Shown here one piece after another: positions 6,799 through 15,921 of a stretch of DNA of 64,000 bases. The notes beneath the pieces were generated by a model. The model was not told the DNA's origin and did no database searches. It saw nothing but the letters and a program-made list of their open reading frames with translations. The translations under genes and the position numbers were made by a program. The DNA comes from Streptomyces sp. S465 (GTDB taxonomy: Bacteria > Actinomycetota > Actinomycetes > Streptomycetales > Streptomycetaceae). The stretch spans positions 6,504,001 to 6,568,000 of the forward strand of contig NZ_CP114036.1 in the NCBI RefSeq assembly GCF_026898115.1, in the 5' to 3' direction. Position 1 is the stretch's first letter, and each line of letters starts with the position of its first letter.

Positions 6799-6912
6799 AT
6801 GCGCTTACGTGGATTCAAGGCTGTTGTCCGCCAGGACCCGGAGGACGACGGGCCGACCGAGGGCGGCCAGCAGGGCGGATGTGGCGACGGTGACGGCTGC
6901 GGCCGGCGGTAG
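6799..6912 (+). CDS. Candidate small Gly/Cys-rich peptide (37 aa)
   Basis: ATG 6799 follows GGAGGG at a distance of ten bases. The peptide begins MRLRGFKAVVRQ and ends in an Asp/Gly tail with two cysteines (GGCGDGDGCGRR). It lies in the same frame as, and 129 bases after, the 103-aa gene. A basic leader followed by a short Cys/Gly core is seen in some modified-peptide precursors, but no modifying enzyme is encoded nearby. It could equally be non-coding. Low confidence. Confidence 0.3.
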   Translation: MRLRGFKAVVRQDPEDDGPTEGGQQGGCGDGDGCGRR

Positions 6913-6977
6913 GTACGTGAGCTGGACGGGCGGCCCTCACCTCGCGTGGGGGCCGCTCTCACCGAGAGAGCGAGTAC

Positions 6978-7400
6978 ATGCACCACCACGGCTACACCTG
7001 GTTCGGGTCCGCACACGAGTTGCTCAAGGACGGCCCCCGGCGCCCCTCGCACCTGGAGTTCAGGTCCAGCAGGGTCGTGCCCCTGGAATGCGCCCACTGG
7101 CTGCTCAAGCCGGCCTCTTTCGTCCAGGGGACATGGACCGATCCTCGGCAGGCGGCCGAGTGGTTCGGCCGGCAAGTGCGGTCGCACGCCGCATCGTTCG
7201 CATCCCAGCACGACCGTGAGACCGCTCCCCGACTCGCCGACGCGGTCGGCGGCAGGGCCGAACGGGTGGCGCGTGGCGAGGATGTGGTCGGCGGCTGGTA
7301 TCTGACAGGGCAGAGGTTCCTGTCCGTATGCCTGATCGCGTGCGATCCGCACCGCCTGCGGCCCGAGATTCCCTGCCCGGCCGCCACCACCTCTCCGTGA
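6978..7400 (+). CDS. Hypothetical protein (140 aa)
   Basis: The frame opens with ATG 6978 behind a GAGAGAGCGAG purine tract. The product is soluble and His/Trp-rich at the N-terminus (MHHHGYTWFGSAHELL) with a helical middle (DPRQAAEWFGRQVRSHAASF), a Gly-rich turn and a hydrophobic strand (GQRFLSVCLIAC) near the C-terminus. It has two cysteines in SVCLIACD plus others. No family recognised. Third-position GC is high, supporting coding. It is convergent with the TetR gene at 7442, from which it is separated by 41 bp. Confidence 0.55.
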   Translation: MHHHGYTWFGSAHELLKDGPRRPSHLEFRSSRVVPLECAHWLLKPASFVQGTWTDPRQAAEWFGRQVRSHAASFASQHDRETAPRLADAVGGRAERVARGEDVVGGWYLTGQRFLSVCLIACDPHRLRPEIPCPAATTSP

Positions 7401-7441
7401 CGGCGGTCCGGACGGTGAGCCATGAGCGGCTCAGGCGCGGC

Positions 7442-8086
7442 TCAGGCGGTGTCGCGCGGGACGTAGCTCTCGATGCGGTCGATCACGACCGACACGGCCT
7501 GGCGGTACGCGGTGCTCGATCGGCGGATCTGTGAGAGCAGCATGCCGCCCTGGATGGCGGCCAGCAGGGCGGTGGCCAGGGCGGCGACGTCGGCGCTGTC
7601 GCTCAGTTCGCCGCGTGCCTGCATGCGGGCCAGTCCCGATCTGATGGGCGCCTCCCACCGGTCGAAGGAGGCGGCCAGGTCGGTCCGGGCCGAGGGGTCG
7701 GTCTCGGCGAGTTCGCTGGCGAGCGATCCGATCTCGCAGCCGCCCGCGCAGCCCATGGCGTCCTGCCGGTCCGCCGCCCTGTCGCACCACTCGCGGAGGG
7801 CCTCGATGCTGTCGAGGCTGTCCAGCAGGGGGCGCTGCTGGTCGAGTTTGGTGTCGGTCTGGTAGTCGATGACGGCCAGGACCAGGCCCTGCTTGTCGCC
7901 GAAGTAGTGGTAGATCTGCGACGCGCTGACGCCGGCGGCCGCCTGGATGTCCGGGATGCTCGTGCCTCCGACGCCGCGGTGGAACATCAGCTCCGCGGCG
8001 GTCTCGATGATGCGGTCCCGGGTTTTCCGGCCGGGCCCGGTGAGCCGGCGCTGTCCTGGCCTTTCGGTGTCCACTGGCGCGTTCAT
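7442..8086 (-). CDS. TetR family transcriptional regulator (214 aa)
   Basis: Residues about 15-70 are a TetR DNA-binding domain: KTRDRIIETAAELMFHRGV, then GTSIPDIQAAAGVSASQIY with the recognition helix ending in HYFGDKQGL. The C-terminal ligand domain carries the GCAGGCEIGSLASELAE motif typical of one TetR_C subgroup. ATG 8086 is chosen over longer frames, which run into the operator. The gene is divergent from the HSL-family hydrolase at 8200. The 113-bp gap contains a perfect TTGGAAT-TGAC-ATTCCAA dyad lying on the hydrolase promoter, so repression of the hydrolase and autoregulation are the natural inference. Confidence 0.9.
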   Translation of the reverse strand: MNAPVDTERPGQRRLTGPGRKTRDRIIETAAELMFHRGVGGTSIPDIQAAAGVSASQIYHYFGDKQGLVLAVIDYQTDTKLDQQRPLLDSLDSIEALREWCDRAADRQDAMGCAGGCEIGSLASELAETDPSARTDLAASFDRWEAPIRSGLARMQARGELSDSADVAALATALLAAIQGGMLLSQIRRSSTAYRQAVSVVIDRIESYVPRDTA

Positions 8087-8104
8087 GCGGGCACCGTACC
8101 AAGG

Positions 8105-8157
8105 TTGGAATTGACATTCCAATCGTGCGGCGCATATCTCTGGAGAGCTCATTCCAA
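8105..8157 (+). promoter_or_regulatory. TetR operators over the hydrolase promoter
   Basis: A perfect 7-4-7 dyad TTGGAAT-TGAC-ATTCCAA occupies 8105-8122. It contains a consensus -35 TTGACA (8111-8116); a -10-like TATCTC lies at 8135-8140 (18-bp spacer). A second, weaker half-palindrome TGGA...TTCCAA sits at 8141-8157. A repressor bound here would block the hydrolase promoter directly and the divergent TetR gene by proximity. Confidence 0.6.
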
Positions 8158-8199
8158 CTTCCCGCGCGGTCCTCTCGCGGCCCATCGAAAGGCGCCCTC

Positions 8200-9127
<928 letters not shown>

Positions 9128-9138
<11 letters not shown>

Positions 9139-10129
9139 GGCCGTAGTGCGCCCTCGTCGCCGCCGGGGCCGGGGCGTTGTGGGCGCGGCGGTAGGCCAGC
9201 GGGGACAGGCCGAGGTGGCTGTAGAAGTGTTTGCGCAGGGCCACGGGGTCGCCGAAGCCGCTGGCCGTGGCGACGCGGGCGACGGTCAGGTCGGTGGACT
9301 CCAGCAGGTGACGGGCTTGCGCCAGGCGGCGCTGCAACAGCCACTGGAGCGGGCTGGTGCCCACCTCGCCGCGGAACCGCCGGGTGAAGGTGCGCACGCT
9401 CATGTGCGCGTGCCGGGCCATGTCCTCCAGCGTGAGGGGTTCGGCCAGCCGGTTCAGGGCCCACTGCCGGGTGGCCGAGGTGGAGCGGTCGGCGTCCTTC
9501 GGCACCGGGTGTTCGATGAACTGTGCCTGTCCGCCCTCGCGCCACGGCGCCACGACGCACCGGCGCGCCGCCGCGCCTGCCACCGCCGCCCCGTGGTCCC
9601 GGCGGATCAGATGCAGGCAGGCGTCGATGCCGGCGGCCCCGCCGGCCGAGGTCAGGATGCGCCCGTTGTCGATGAACAGGACGTCCGGATCGACCTCCAC
9701 GTGGGGGAAGAGCCGCGCGAACGCGTCGCACAGCGCCCAGTGCGTGGTGGCGCGCAGGCCGTCCAGCAGCCCGGCCGCCGCGAGCAGGAACGCCGAGGTG
9801 CACAGGCTGACGACGCGGGTTCGCGGACCGATCCGGGCGAACGCGGCGGCGACCTCCCCGGGCAGCTCGCCGGTGGCGAGGAGGTGTTCCTCGGGCTCCT
9901 GGGTGGCGATCACCACGGTGTCCGCGGTCTCCAGGAGCGACTCGTCATCGTCGACGACGATCCGGAAGCCCTCGTTGCTGCGGATCGGCCGGCCGCCGGG
10001 CGAGCAGGTCGTCACCGAGTACAGGGGTGCGCCGGACGGGTCGCGCGCCTGGTCGAACACGCGGGCCGGGATGCCCAGGTCCATGGTCAGGACGCCGTCG
10101 AGGGCGAGAACGGCAACACGGTGCGTCAT
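9128..10129 (-). CDS. GlxA family transcriptional regulator: DJ-1/PfpI domain plus AraC HTH (333 aa)
   Basis: Residues about 3-170 form a DJ-1/PfpI-like domain (HRVAVLALDGVLTMDLGIPARVF, SLCTSAFLLAAAGLLDG with the cysteine elbow, TTHWALCDAFARLFP, ILTSAGGAAGIDACLHLI). Residues about 225-320 are the double helix-turn-helix AraC domain (LTLEDMARHAHMSVRTFTRRF, LQWLLQRRLAQARHLLE, VARVATASGFGDPVALRKHF). This is the architecture of GlxA-type regulators, which in Streptomyces include ArpA-cascade regulators such as AdpA. AdpA itself is about 400 residues and conserved in a different context, so this is a paralogue. It is divergent from the oxidoreductase/NmrA operon at 10288 and probably controls it. 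Confidence 0.88.
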
Positions 10130-10287
10130 GGCCCGAAGGGTACTGGCCCGGATGCCGCTGGCTCGAATGGTACGACTGATGGCCTTCCGGCCACTCACCG
10201 CCTTCGTCGCGGCGGGGCGAAGCTGAGGATCACCGGGCCCCGGTCCGGACCGAAGGAGATACCCGAGCGACACAGAGCGAGGAGAGC

Positions 10288-11250
10288 ATGAGCGAGCACA
10301 CCATGCGCGCCGTCACCATCAGCGAGTGGGGCGGACCGGAGGTGCTGAGCGTCGGAGAGGTCGCGCGCCCCGAACCGCTGCCGACCGAGGTGCTGGTGCG
10401 CGTGCACGCCGCCGGGATCAACCCGGTGGACTGGAAGACCCGCGCCGGCCAGGGCATGGCGGGACTCCAGACGCTGCCGCTGATCCTCGGCTGGGACGTG
10501 TCCGGCGTCGTCGAGGAAGTCGGCTTCGGCGTCACCACGCTGGCGCCCGGTGACGAGGTCTACGCCATGCCGTGGTTCCCCCGCCCGGCCGGTGGTTACG
10601 CCGAGTTCGTCACGGCGCCGTCCCGCCAGTTCGCGCGCAAGCCCGCCTCGATCGGGCACACCGAGGCCGCGGCCCTGCCCCTCGCGGCGCTCACCGCCTG
10701 GCAGGCCCTGGTCGACACGGCCGAGGTCAAGGCCGGTCAGCGGGTGCTGGTACACGCCGCGGCCGGCGGCGTCGGGCACCTGGCCGTGCAGCTGGCCAAG
10801 CACCTCGGCGCCGAAGTGATCGCCACCGCCCGTGAGCCCCGGCACGCGTGGCTGGGGGAACTGGGCGCCGACGAGACGATCGACTACACCCGGCAGCGGT
10901 TCGAGGACGTGACCGGCGAGGTCGATGTCGTCATCGACCTGATCGGCGGGCTGGACGCCACCGACGTGCGGTCGGTTGCGGTGACCCGGGCCGGCGGCCT
11001 GGTCGTCTCCATCCCGAGCGGTGTTTCCGAGGAGCTGGCCGCCGCGGCCGGGCAGGCCGGAGTGCGCACCAGCCCGCTCCTGGTCGAGCCGGACGCCGCC
11101 GCCCTGACCACCATCGCCGGCCTGGTCGACTCCGGCGCGGTCCGGGTCGAGGTCGAGCGCACGTTCGCCCTGGAGCAGGTCGCCGAGGCACACCGCCTGG
11201 GCGAGACCAACCGTACCCGCGGCAAGCTCGTGCTGGACGTGGCGCGGTGA
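10288..11250 (+). CDS. NADP-dependent quinone oxidoreductase-like MDR protein (320 aa)
   Basis: This is a zinc-free medium-chain dehydrogenase of the quinone oxidoreductase type. The GroES-like half (residues about 8-130) has VRVHAAGINPVDWKTRAGQG, LGWDVSGVVEEVG and PGDEVYAM. The Rossmann half has the nucleotide motif AAAGGVGHLAVQLAKHLGA at about 152-170, plus RAGGLVVSIPSG. Cysteine/histidine zinc ligands are absent. Such enzymes reduce quinones or enones with NADPH. GAGGAG lies seven bases before ATG 10288. The stop overlaps the next gene by four bases (GTGA), so the two are coupled. Confidence 0.88.
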   Translation: MSEHTMRAVTISEWGGPEVLSVGEVARPEPLPTEVLVRVHAAGINPVDWKTRAGQGMAGLQTLPLILGWDVSGVVEEVGFGVTTLAPGDEVYAMPWFPRPAGGYAEFVTAPSRQFARKPASIGHTEAAALPLAALTAWQALVDTAEVKAGQRVLVHAAAGGVGHLAVQLAKHLGAEVIATAREPRHAWLGELGADETIDYTRQRFEDVTGEVDVVIDLIGGLDATDVRSVAVTRAGGLVVSIPSGVSEELAAAAGQAGVRTSPLLVEPDAAALTTIAGLVDSGAVRVEVERTFALEQVAEAHRLGETNRTRGKLVLDVAR

Positions 11251-12224
11251 CGGAGACGACCGCACTCGTGATCGGCGGCACCGGCGCCATGGGCTCCCGG
11301 GTCGTCCGCGCCCTCGCCGCACGGCCCGGCACCACCGTACGGGTGCTGACCCGGGACCCGTCCTCGCGGCGGGCGCTCACGCTGGCCCGGGACACCCCCG
11401 GCGAGGTGCGGCTGGTCCGCGGTGACCTGGACGGCGAACAGTCGCTGAAGGAGGCCCTCCAGGGGGTCGACCACGTCTTCTGCAACACCGACTTCTTCGC
11501 CACGGCCAGCCCGGAGAGCGAGTACGCACAGGGGCTGAGGGCGCTGCGCGCGGCACGGGAGGCCGGGGTGGACCGGTTCGTCTGGTCGTCGCTGGACAGC
11601 GCCGCGGTCCTCACCGACGGACGGATTCCCGTCCCGCACTACGACGCCAAGGCCGCGGTGGAGGCCCGTATCGCACTGCACCGCTCCGAGGAGGCCATGC
11701 GGCAGGAGACCGACGGCTGGTTCTCGCGGCACGTCGCCGTCCTGGTGACGGCACCCTACTTCGAGAACCTGTACGACCTGGCGCCACGGCGGACCCGGCT
11801 GCCCGACGGGCGGGACGGTCTGCTGTTCACCCTGCCGCTCGGCGAGGCCGGCCGGTGGCCGCTGATCGGACTCGATGACATCGCCTGGTTCGCCCGCCAT
11901 ATGGTCGACCACTGGGACGACTGGGCGGGCCGGACGCTGCGCGTCGCCGCCGACAGCCTCACCGGTGCGCAGATCGCGGCGACGTTCGAGCGCGTGACCG
12001 GGGTGCCGAGCGCCTACCAGGCGGTGGAGCTGGACGAGTTCAGCCGATCCCTGCCCGGAATCGGTCACGACCTGGCCGCCATGTTCGCGTTCTTCCAGGA
12101 GTACGACCTGTTCTCCCGGGACCGGGACCCGCGGGCGCTGCGCGCCCTGCACCCCGGGCTGGCCACCTTCGCCGACTGGCTGACCGCCACCGGATGGGAT
12201 GGCTCCGGCCGGAGCGGAGGTTGA
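11247..12224 (+). CDS. NmrA-like NAD(P)-binding protein (325 aa)
   Basis: Starts with GTG 11247 inside the stop codon of the oxidoreductase gene. The N-terminal Rossmann motif is VIGGTGAMGSRVVRALA, followed by VRVLTRDPSS and the NmrA/HSCARG-type continuation VRGDLDGEQSLKEALQGVDHVF. The atypical-SDR C-terminal part includes RHVAVLVTAPYFENLYDLAP and PLIGLDDIAWFARHMVDHW. NmrA-type proteins often sense the NADP/NADPH ratio or act as NADPH:quinone reductases. They lack the Tyr-Lys catalytic pair of classic SDRs, and I see no clear YxxxK here. Coupling to an MDR oxidoreductase suggests a redox-linked function. Confidence 0.82.
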   Translation: MTETTALVIGGTGAMGSRVVRALAARPGTTVRVLTRDPSSRRALTLARDTPGEVRLVRGDLDGEQSLKEALQGVDHVFCNTDFFATASPESEYAQGLRALRAAREAGVDRFVWSSLDSAAVLTDGRIPVPHYDAKAAVEARIALHRSEEAMRQETDGWFSRHVAVLVTAPYFENLYDLAPRRTRLPDGRDGLLFTLPLGEAGRWPLIGLDDIAWFARHMVDHWDDWAGRTLRVAADSLTGAQIAATFERVTGVPSAYQAVELDEFSRSLPGIGHDLAAMFAFFQEYDLFSRDRDPRALRALHPGLATFADWLTATGWDGSGRSGG

Positions 12225-12329
12225 ACACGGGACGAACATTGCATGAGAGGCAGGCCACATCGGCCCCCGGCGCGCCATGGGCACATACATTCGCCCCCTG
12301 AGGCCATTGCATGTACGGGGGAAAAAACC

Positions 12330-13883
12330 ATGAAGTGGCTGGAACAGCTCATGGCGCCCGAGAACCTCCTGGCGCTGCTCGGTGTCGTCGTCACGGTCGG
12401 GGGGCTTTCGTACGAGCGGCTGATCCCGGGGCGGAAGCGGATCGGCTACCGCGTGCAGATGGACACGCTGATCGACGACACCCGCCAGGACGGTCCGGCT
12501 CATCAGCGGCTGCGGATGCTGGAGGACACCCCGGACCTGGCCGGGGCCTCGCTGGTGCTGCTGCGGATCGAGAACGACGGGTTCCGCAGCATCGACGCCG
12601 ACGACTACATCACGGCGCCGTCGACCGAGCACCGCGGGCTCACCGCCACCTTTCCCCAGCGCGTCGTCCAGGACGTGGCCGTGACCGAGCCCAGCCATCC
12701 GGATCTGCTGCGGCACCTGCGGCAGCGGGGGACTCCGGAGCGGCCCGGTCTCATCTACGAGGGACACCAGATCTCCCTGCCGAGGGTGCCGCTGAACAAG
12801 GGGGATCACTTCAAGCTGCTGGTGCTGCTGACCGGCGCCGGGACCGACAAACCGCCGCATGTGGGCGGACGGATCAAGGAGGGGCGGGTCCGGAACAACG
12901 AGAAGTTCCGGCGGCCCAGCAACCGGGTGCTCGGGCTCATCGGGAGCCTGCTGGCCCTGCTGATCCTCCAGTCGTTCGGTACACCGCTGCTGCGGGACGA
13001 TCCGCTGCCGCGCGGCTGCGCCACGGGCACGTTGACGATCGTCGGATCGACGGCGTTCGCACCGGTGGCCGAGGATCTGCGCGGGGCGTACCAGAGTGAC
13101 TGCCGGGGCGCCGTGGTGACGGTGGCGGCCCAGGGGAGCGGGCAGGGGGCGGGGACGCTGCGGGCCGCCGGGGAGGCCGCCAAGGGCGGGTTCCCCGCGT
13201 ACCTCTCCTTCTCCGACGGTCCACAGGGCAACGGCGATCAGCGGCTGAAGGAGCACTTGGTGGCCGTGTCCGTCTTCACCCTGGTGCTGAACAAGGACGT
13301 CCGGATGACGAACCTGTCTCTCACCGATCTGCGCAGGGTGTACGCGGGCGAGATCACCAACTGGAAGCAGCTCCCCGGCGGGCCCGATCTGCCGGTCAGG
13401 CTGGTGAGCCGGGACGCGAACTCCGGGACGCGCAAGGTGTTCGAGAAGCGCCTCCTGAACCGCAACGAGCTCTCCCGGACGTCCGACGACTGCCGCAGCC
13501 CCCAGTTCCGCCACGACAAGGTGGTGCGCTGCGAACTCGGCGGCACCCCGGAGGTGGTGAGGACGGTGGCGCGGACGCCGGGCGCCATCGGCTACACCGA
13601 ACTGCGCCACGCCGAGGTGCGGGCCGCGCACGGCGATGTCGACCTGCTGGACCTGGACGGTGTCCGCGCCTCCGTCGACGCGGTGAAGGAGCGGACGTAT
13701 CCCTTCTGGGAGCCCGAGTACGCCTATACGTACACCGCGCCCCCGGACAACTCCCTGACGTCCAAGTTCCTCGACTACATGGCGGGGGACACCGGACGGA
13801 ACCTCATCGAGAAACACGGCCATCTGCCGTGCTCCGTACCGGAGAACCAGAACGCGTGCCGGCGGGCCGACCGAGGGCGGTAG
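12330..13883 (+). CDS. Membrane-anchored PstS-like substrate-binding protein with internal soluble domain (517 aa)
   Basis: Two hydrophobic helices at about residues 12-27 (NLLALLGVVVTVGGLSY) and 200-217 (NRVLGLIGSLLALLILQSF) flank a roughly 170-residue hydrophilic domain. Positive charges after the first helix and before the second place this middle domain in the cytoplasm and the C-terminal half outside. The C-terminal half (about 235-510) is a PBP-like phosphate-binding domain of the PstS type: TLTIVGSTAFAPVAEDL, TVAAQGSGQGAGTLRAA, the long helix TDLRRVYAGEITNWKQL and RDANSGTRKVFEKRLL. No ABC transporter genes are adjacent. The layout looks more like a membrane receptor or scavenging tether than a transport component. 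GGGGGAAAAAA precedes the ATG. Confidence 0.8.
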   Translation: MKWLEQLMAPENLLALLGVVVTVGGLSYERLIPGRKRIGYRVQMDTLIDDTRQDGPAHQRLRMLEDTPDLAGASLVLLRIENDGFRSIDADDYITAPSTEHRGLTATFPQRVVQDVAVTEPSHPDLLRHLRQRGTPERPGLIYEGHQISLPRVPLNKGDHFKLLVLLTGAGTDKPPHVGGRIKEGRVRNNEKFRRPSNRVLGLIGSLLALLILQSFGTPLLRDDPLPRGCATGTLTIVGSTAFAPVAEDLRGAYQSDCRGAVVTVAAQGSGQGAGTLRAAGEAAKGGFPAYLSFSDGPQGNGDQRLKEHLVAVSVFTLVLNKDVRMTNLSLTDLRRVYAGEITNWKQLPGGPDLPVRLVSRDANSGTRKVFEKRLLNRNELSRTSDDCRSPQFRHDKVVRCELGGTPEVVRTVARTPGAIGYTELRHAEVRAAHGDVDLLDLDGVRASVDAVKERTYPFWEPEYAYTYTAPPDNSLTSKFLDYMAGDTGRNLIEKHGHLPCSVPENQNACRRADRGR

Positions 13884-13915
13884 CCGGGGGCCGGTGGCCG
13901 GGGACGGAACACAGC

Positions 13916-13944
13916 GGTGCCCGGGGCGCGAGGCCCCGGGCACC
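13916..13944. terminator. Bidirectional hairpin between convergent genes
   Basis: A perfect 12-bp stem, GGTGCCCGGGGC (13916-13927) against GCCCCGGGCACC (13933-13944), with the 5-nt loop GCGAG lies between the stop codons of the PstS-like gene and the converging M4 protease gene. There is no T-run, as is usual for Streptomyces terminators. Confidence 0.75.
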
Positions 13945-13975
13945 GGCGAGTGTTCCGCGGTGAACCGCGCGGGGA

Positions 13976-15640
13976 CTACTTGACGTTGACCCCGGCCCAG
14001 GCGGCGTCCACGCCCTTGTACTCGGCGCTGTCGGCGCCGTAGAGGTCCTCGGCGGCCTTCAGCGTGCCCTCACGGGCCGCGTGGTAGTCGGTGTTGGAGG
14101 TGAAGTACGTGGTCAGGGCCTTGTACCAGATCTGCTCGGCCTTGTCCCGCCCGATGCCCTCGACGGTGGAGCCGTCGGAGGTGGGGCTGTCGTACTGCAC
14201 ACCGTTGATCTCCTTCGCGCCGCTGCCCTCGGACAGCAGGTAGAAGAAGTGGTTGGCGACACCGGAGGAGTAGTGCACATCGAGGTCGCCCACGCTGTCG
14301 GACCACTCGTCCGCGGACTGGCCGTCCTTGCTGGGCTTGTCCTGGTAGCGCAGCGGGGTGCCGTCGCCGTTGATGTCGATCTTCTCGCCGATGAGGTAGT
14401 CACCGACGTCGGTGGCGTTGTCGGCGTTGAACTCGACGGCGGTGCCGAAGATGTCGGAGGTGGCCTCGTTGAGGCCGCCCGACTCACCGCTGTACTCCAG
14501 GCCCGCGGTCGCGGAGGTGACGCCGTGGCTCATCTCGTGCGCCGCCACGTCGAGCGCGGTCAGCGGGGCCTTGTTGCCCTCGCCGTCGCCGTAGGTCATG
14601 CAGAAGCAGCTGTCGTCCCAGAAGGCGTTGACGTAGCTGTCGCCGTAGTGCACGCGGGAGTACGCGCCCTTGCCGTCGCCGGCGATGCCGTCGCGGCCGT
14701 GCACCTTCTTGTAGTAGTCCCAGGTGGCGGCGGCGCCGTAGTGGGCGTCGACGGCGGCGGTCTGGGGGTCGTCGGGCTTGCCGGTGCCCCAGTTGTCGTC
14801 GTCGTCGGTGAACGGCGAGCCCTCGCCGCTCTCCTGGTTCTCCAGGTTGGTGGTCTTGTGGCCGCCGCGGTCGGCGTCGGTCAGGGTGTAACCGTCGCCT
14901 TCCTTGCTGGTGCCGAGCTCGACCGAGCCGCTGTACTCGCTCTCGCCCTTGCCGTTCTTGATGCCCTGGTACTCGTAGAGCTTCTTGCCGGTGGCGGCGT
15001 CGGTGATGACGTGCAGCTGGTTCGGGGTGCCGTCCTTCTGGACCCCGCCGACGACGGTCTCGTAGGCGAGCACCGGCTTGCCGGTGGCGGCCCAGATCAC
15101 CTTGCGCGGGGCCTGGTCGGCCGCCGCCTGGGTGGTGTCGTCGGCTTGGGCCGCCTTGACGGCGGCCTTCGCCGCGGCGCTCGGGGCGATCCCGGCCGAG
15201 GTGGAGGCGACCTTGATGGTGGCCTTGGTGGCCTTGGTGACGGACTTGACGTCACCGCCCTTGGCGCGGTGGACGACCAGGTCGCCGCCGAGGACGGGCA
15301 GCCCGTCGTAGGTGCGGTCGTAGCGGGTGTGGGTGGTGCCGTCGACGTCCTTGATGACGTCCTTGACGACCAGCTTCTCCTTGGCGCCGAGACCCAGCGA
15401 CGTGGCGGTGTCCGCCGTGGTCGCGGTGGCCTCGCGCAGCAGCTCGGCGCGGACCGAGGCGGTGAGCGCCGCGGGCTGGGCGCCGGCCTTGGCGCTCGCG
15501 CCGTCGGCCGGTGCGGCACCGGCGGTGCCGGCGGTCAGTCCGGAGGCGAGCAGGGCCGCCGCGGCGACGGCGGTGCCGGCCGCGATGGCCGAACGGCGCT
15601 TGCCGGACGTGGTTATGGGCATGCGGAAGGTCTTGCGCAC
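13976..15640 (-). CDS. Secreted M4 family metallopeptidase (554 aa)
   Basis: A thermolysin-type secreted zinc protease. The basic N-terminus (VRKTFRMPITTSGKRRS) and a hydrophobic stretch to about residue 40 form the signal peptide. A propeptide follows with an FTP domain (LGLGAKEKLVVKDVIKDVDG...) and a PepSY domain (KLYEYQ at its end). The catalytic domain has HEMSH at residues 368-372 (two zinc His plus the catalytic Glu), and the third ligand lies in GGLNEATSDIFG. The C-terminal helical lobe has DVHYSSGVANHFFYLLSEG. Length fits the family. GTG 15640 is preceded by GAGGAGATC. It lies downstream of, and is paralogous to, the larger M4 gene at 15922. It ends at the hairpin at 13916. Confidence 0.93.
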   Translation of the reverse strand: MRKTFRMPITTSGKRRSAIAAGTAVAAAALLASGLTAGTAGAAPADGASAKAGAQPAALTASVRAELLREATATTADTATSLGLGAKEKLVVKDVIKDVDGTTHTRYDRTYDGLPVLGGDLVVHRAKGGDVKSVTKATKATIKVASTSAGIAPSAAAKAAVKAAQADDTTQAAADQAPRKVIWAATGKPVLAYETVVGGVQKDGTPNQLHVITDAATGKKLYEYQGIKNGKGESEYSGSVELGTSKEGDGYTLTDADRGGHKTTNLENQESGEGSPFTDDDDNWGTGKPDDPQTAAVDAHYGAAATWDYYKKVHGRDGIAGDGKGAYSRVHYGDSYVNAFWDDSCFCMTYGDGEGNKAPLTALDVAAHEMSHGVTSATAGLEYSGESGGLNEATSDIFGTAVEFNADNATDVGDYLIGEKIDINGDGTPLRYQDKPSKDGQSADEWSDSVGDLDVHYSSGVANHFFYLLSEGSGAKEINGVQYDSPTSDGSTVEGIGRDKAEQIWYKALTTYFTSNTDYHAAREGTLKAAEDLYGADSAEYKGVDAAWAGVNVK

Positions 15641-15854
15641 GCGATCTCCTCGTTGCTGTGGGGGGTCAACGCCGGGCTGCGGGGAAGTGCGGCCCGGTGT
15701 TGAACAAGAGGTACTGATGCGTAATGCGTGGGCAGACTGTCACACAAGTCCGGTACATGTCACGGGTTTCACGGCGGGTCCAGGGGAAAATGTTCGTTGA
15801 ATGCTGATCAATCTTCGGATACCGGACAGTCGAGAGCGGCCGCGCACGCTAGAG

Positions 15855-15896
15855 AGGCGCCGCCAGGGGGAGTCGGGTCGACCCCTGGCGGCGCCT
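15855..15896 (-). terminator. Strong hairpin after the larger M4 gene
   Basis: A perfect 15-bp stem, AGGCGCCGCCAGGGG (15855-15869) with CCCCTGGCGGCGCCT (15882-15896) and a 12-nt loop, begins 26 bp beyond the stop of the 781-aa protease on the minus strand. It separates the two M4 genes into independent transcripts. Confidence 0.8.
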
Positions 15897-15921
15897 GTTC
15901 ATGGGGAGCTCGGACGCTCCG

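Noticed and set aside
10884..13943. 1019-codon minus-strand frame
   Set aside because: Antisense shadow of the NmrA and PstS-like genes, both of which have clear domains.
14081..15703. 540-codon frame antisense to the M4 protease
   Set aside because: Val/Gly/Ala shadow of the protease gene on the other strand, with no start signal or domain.
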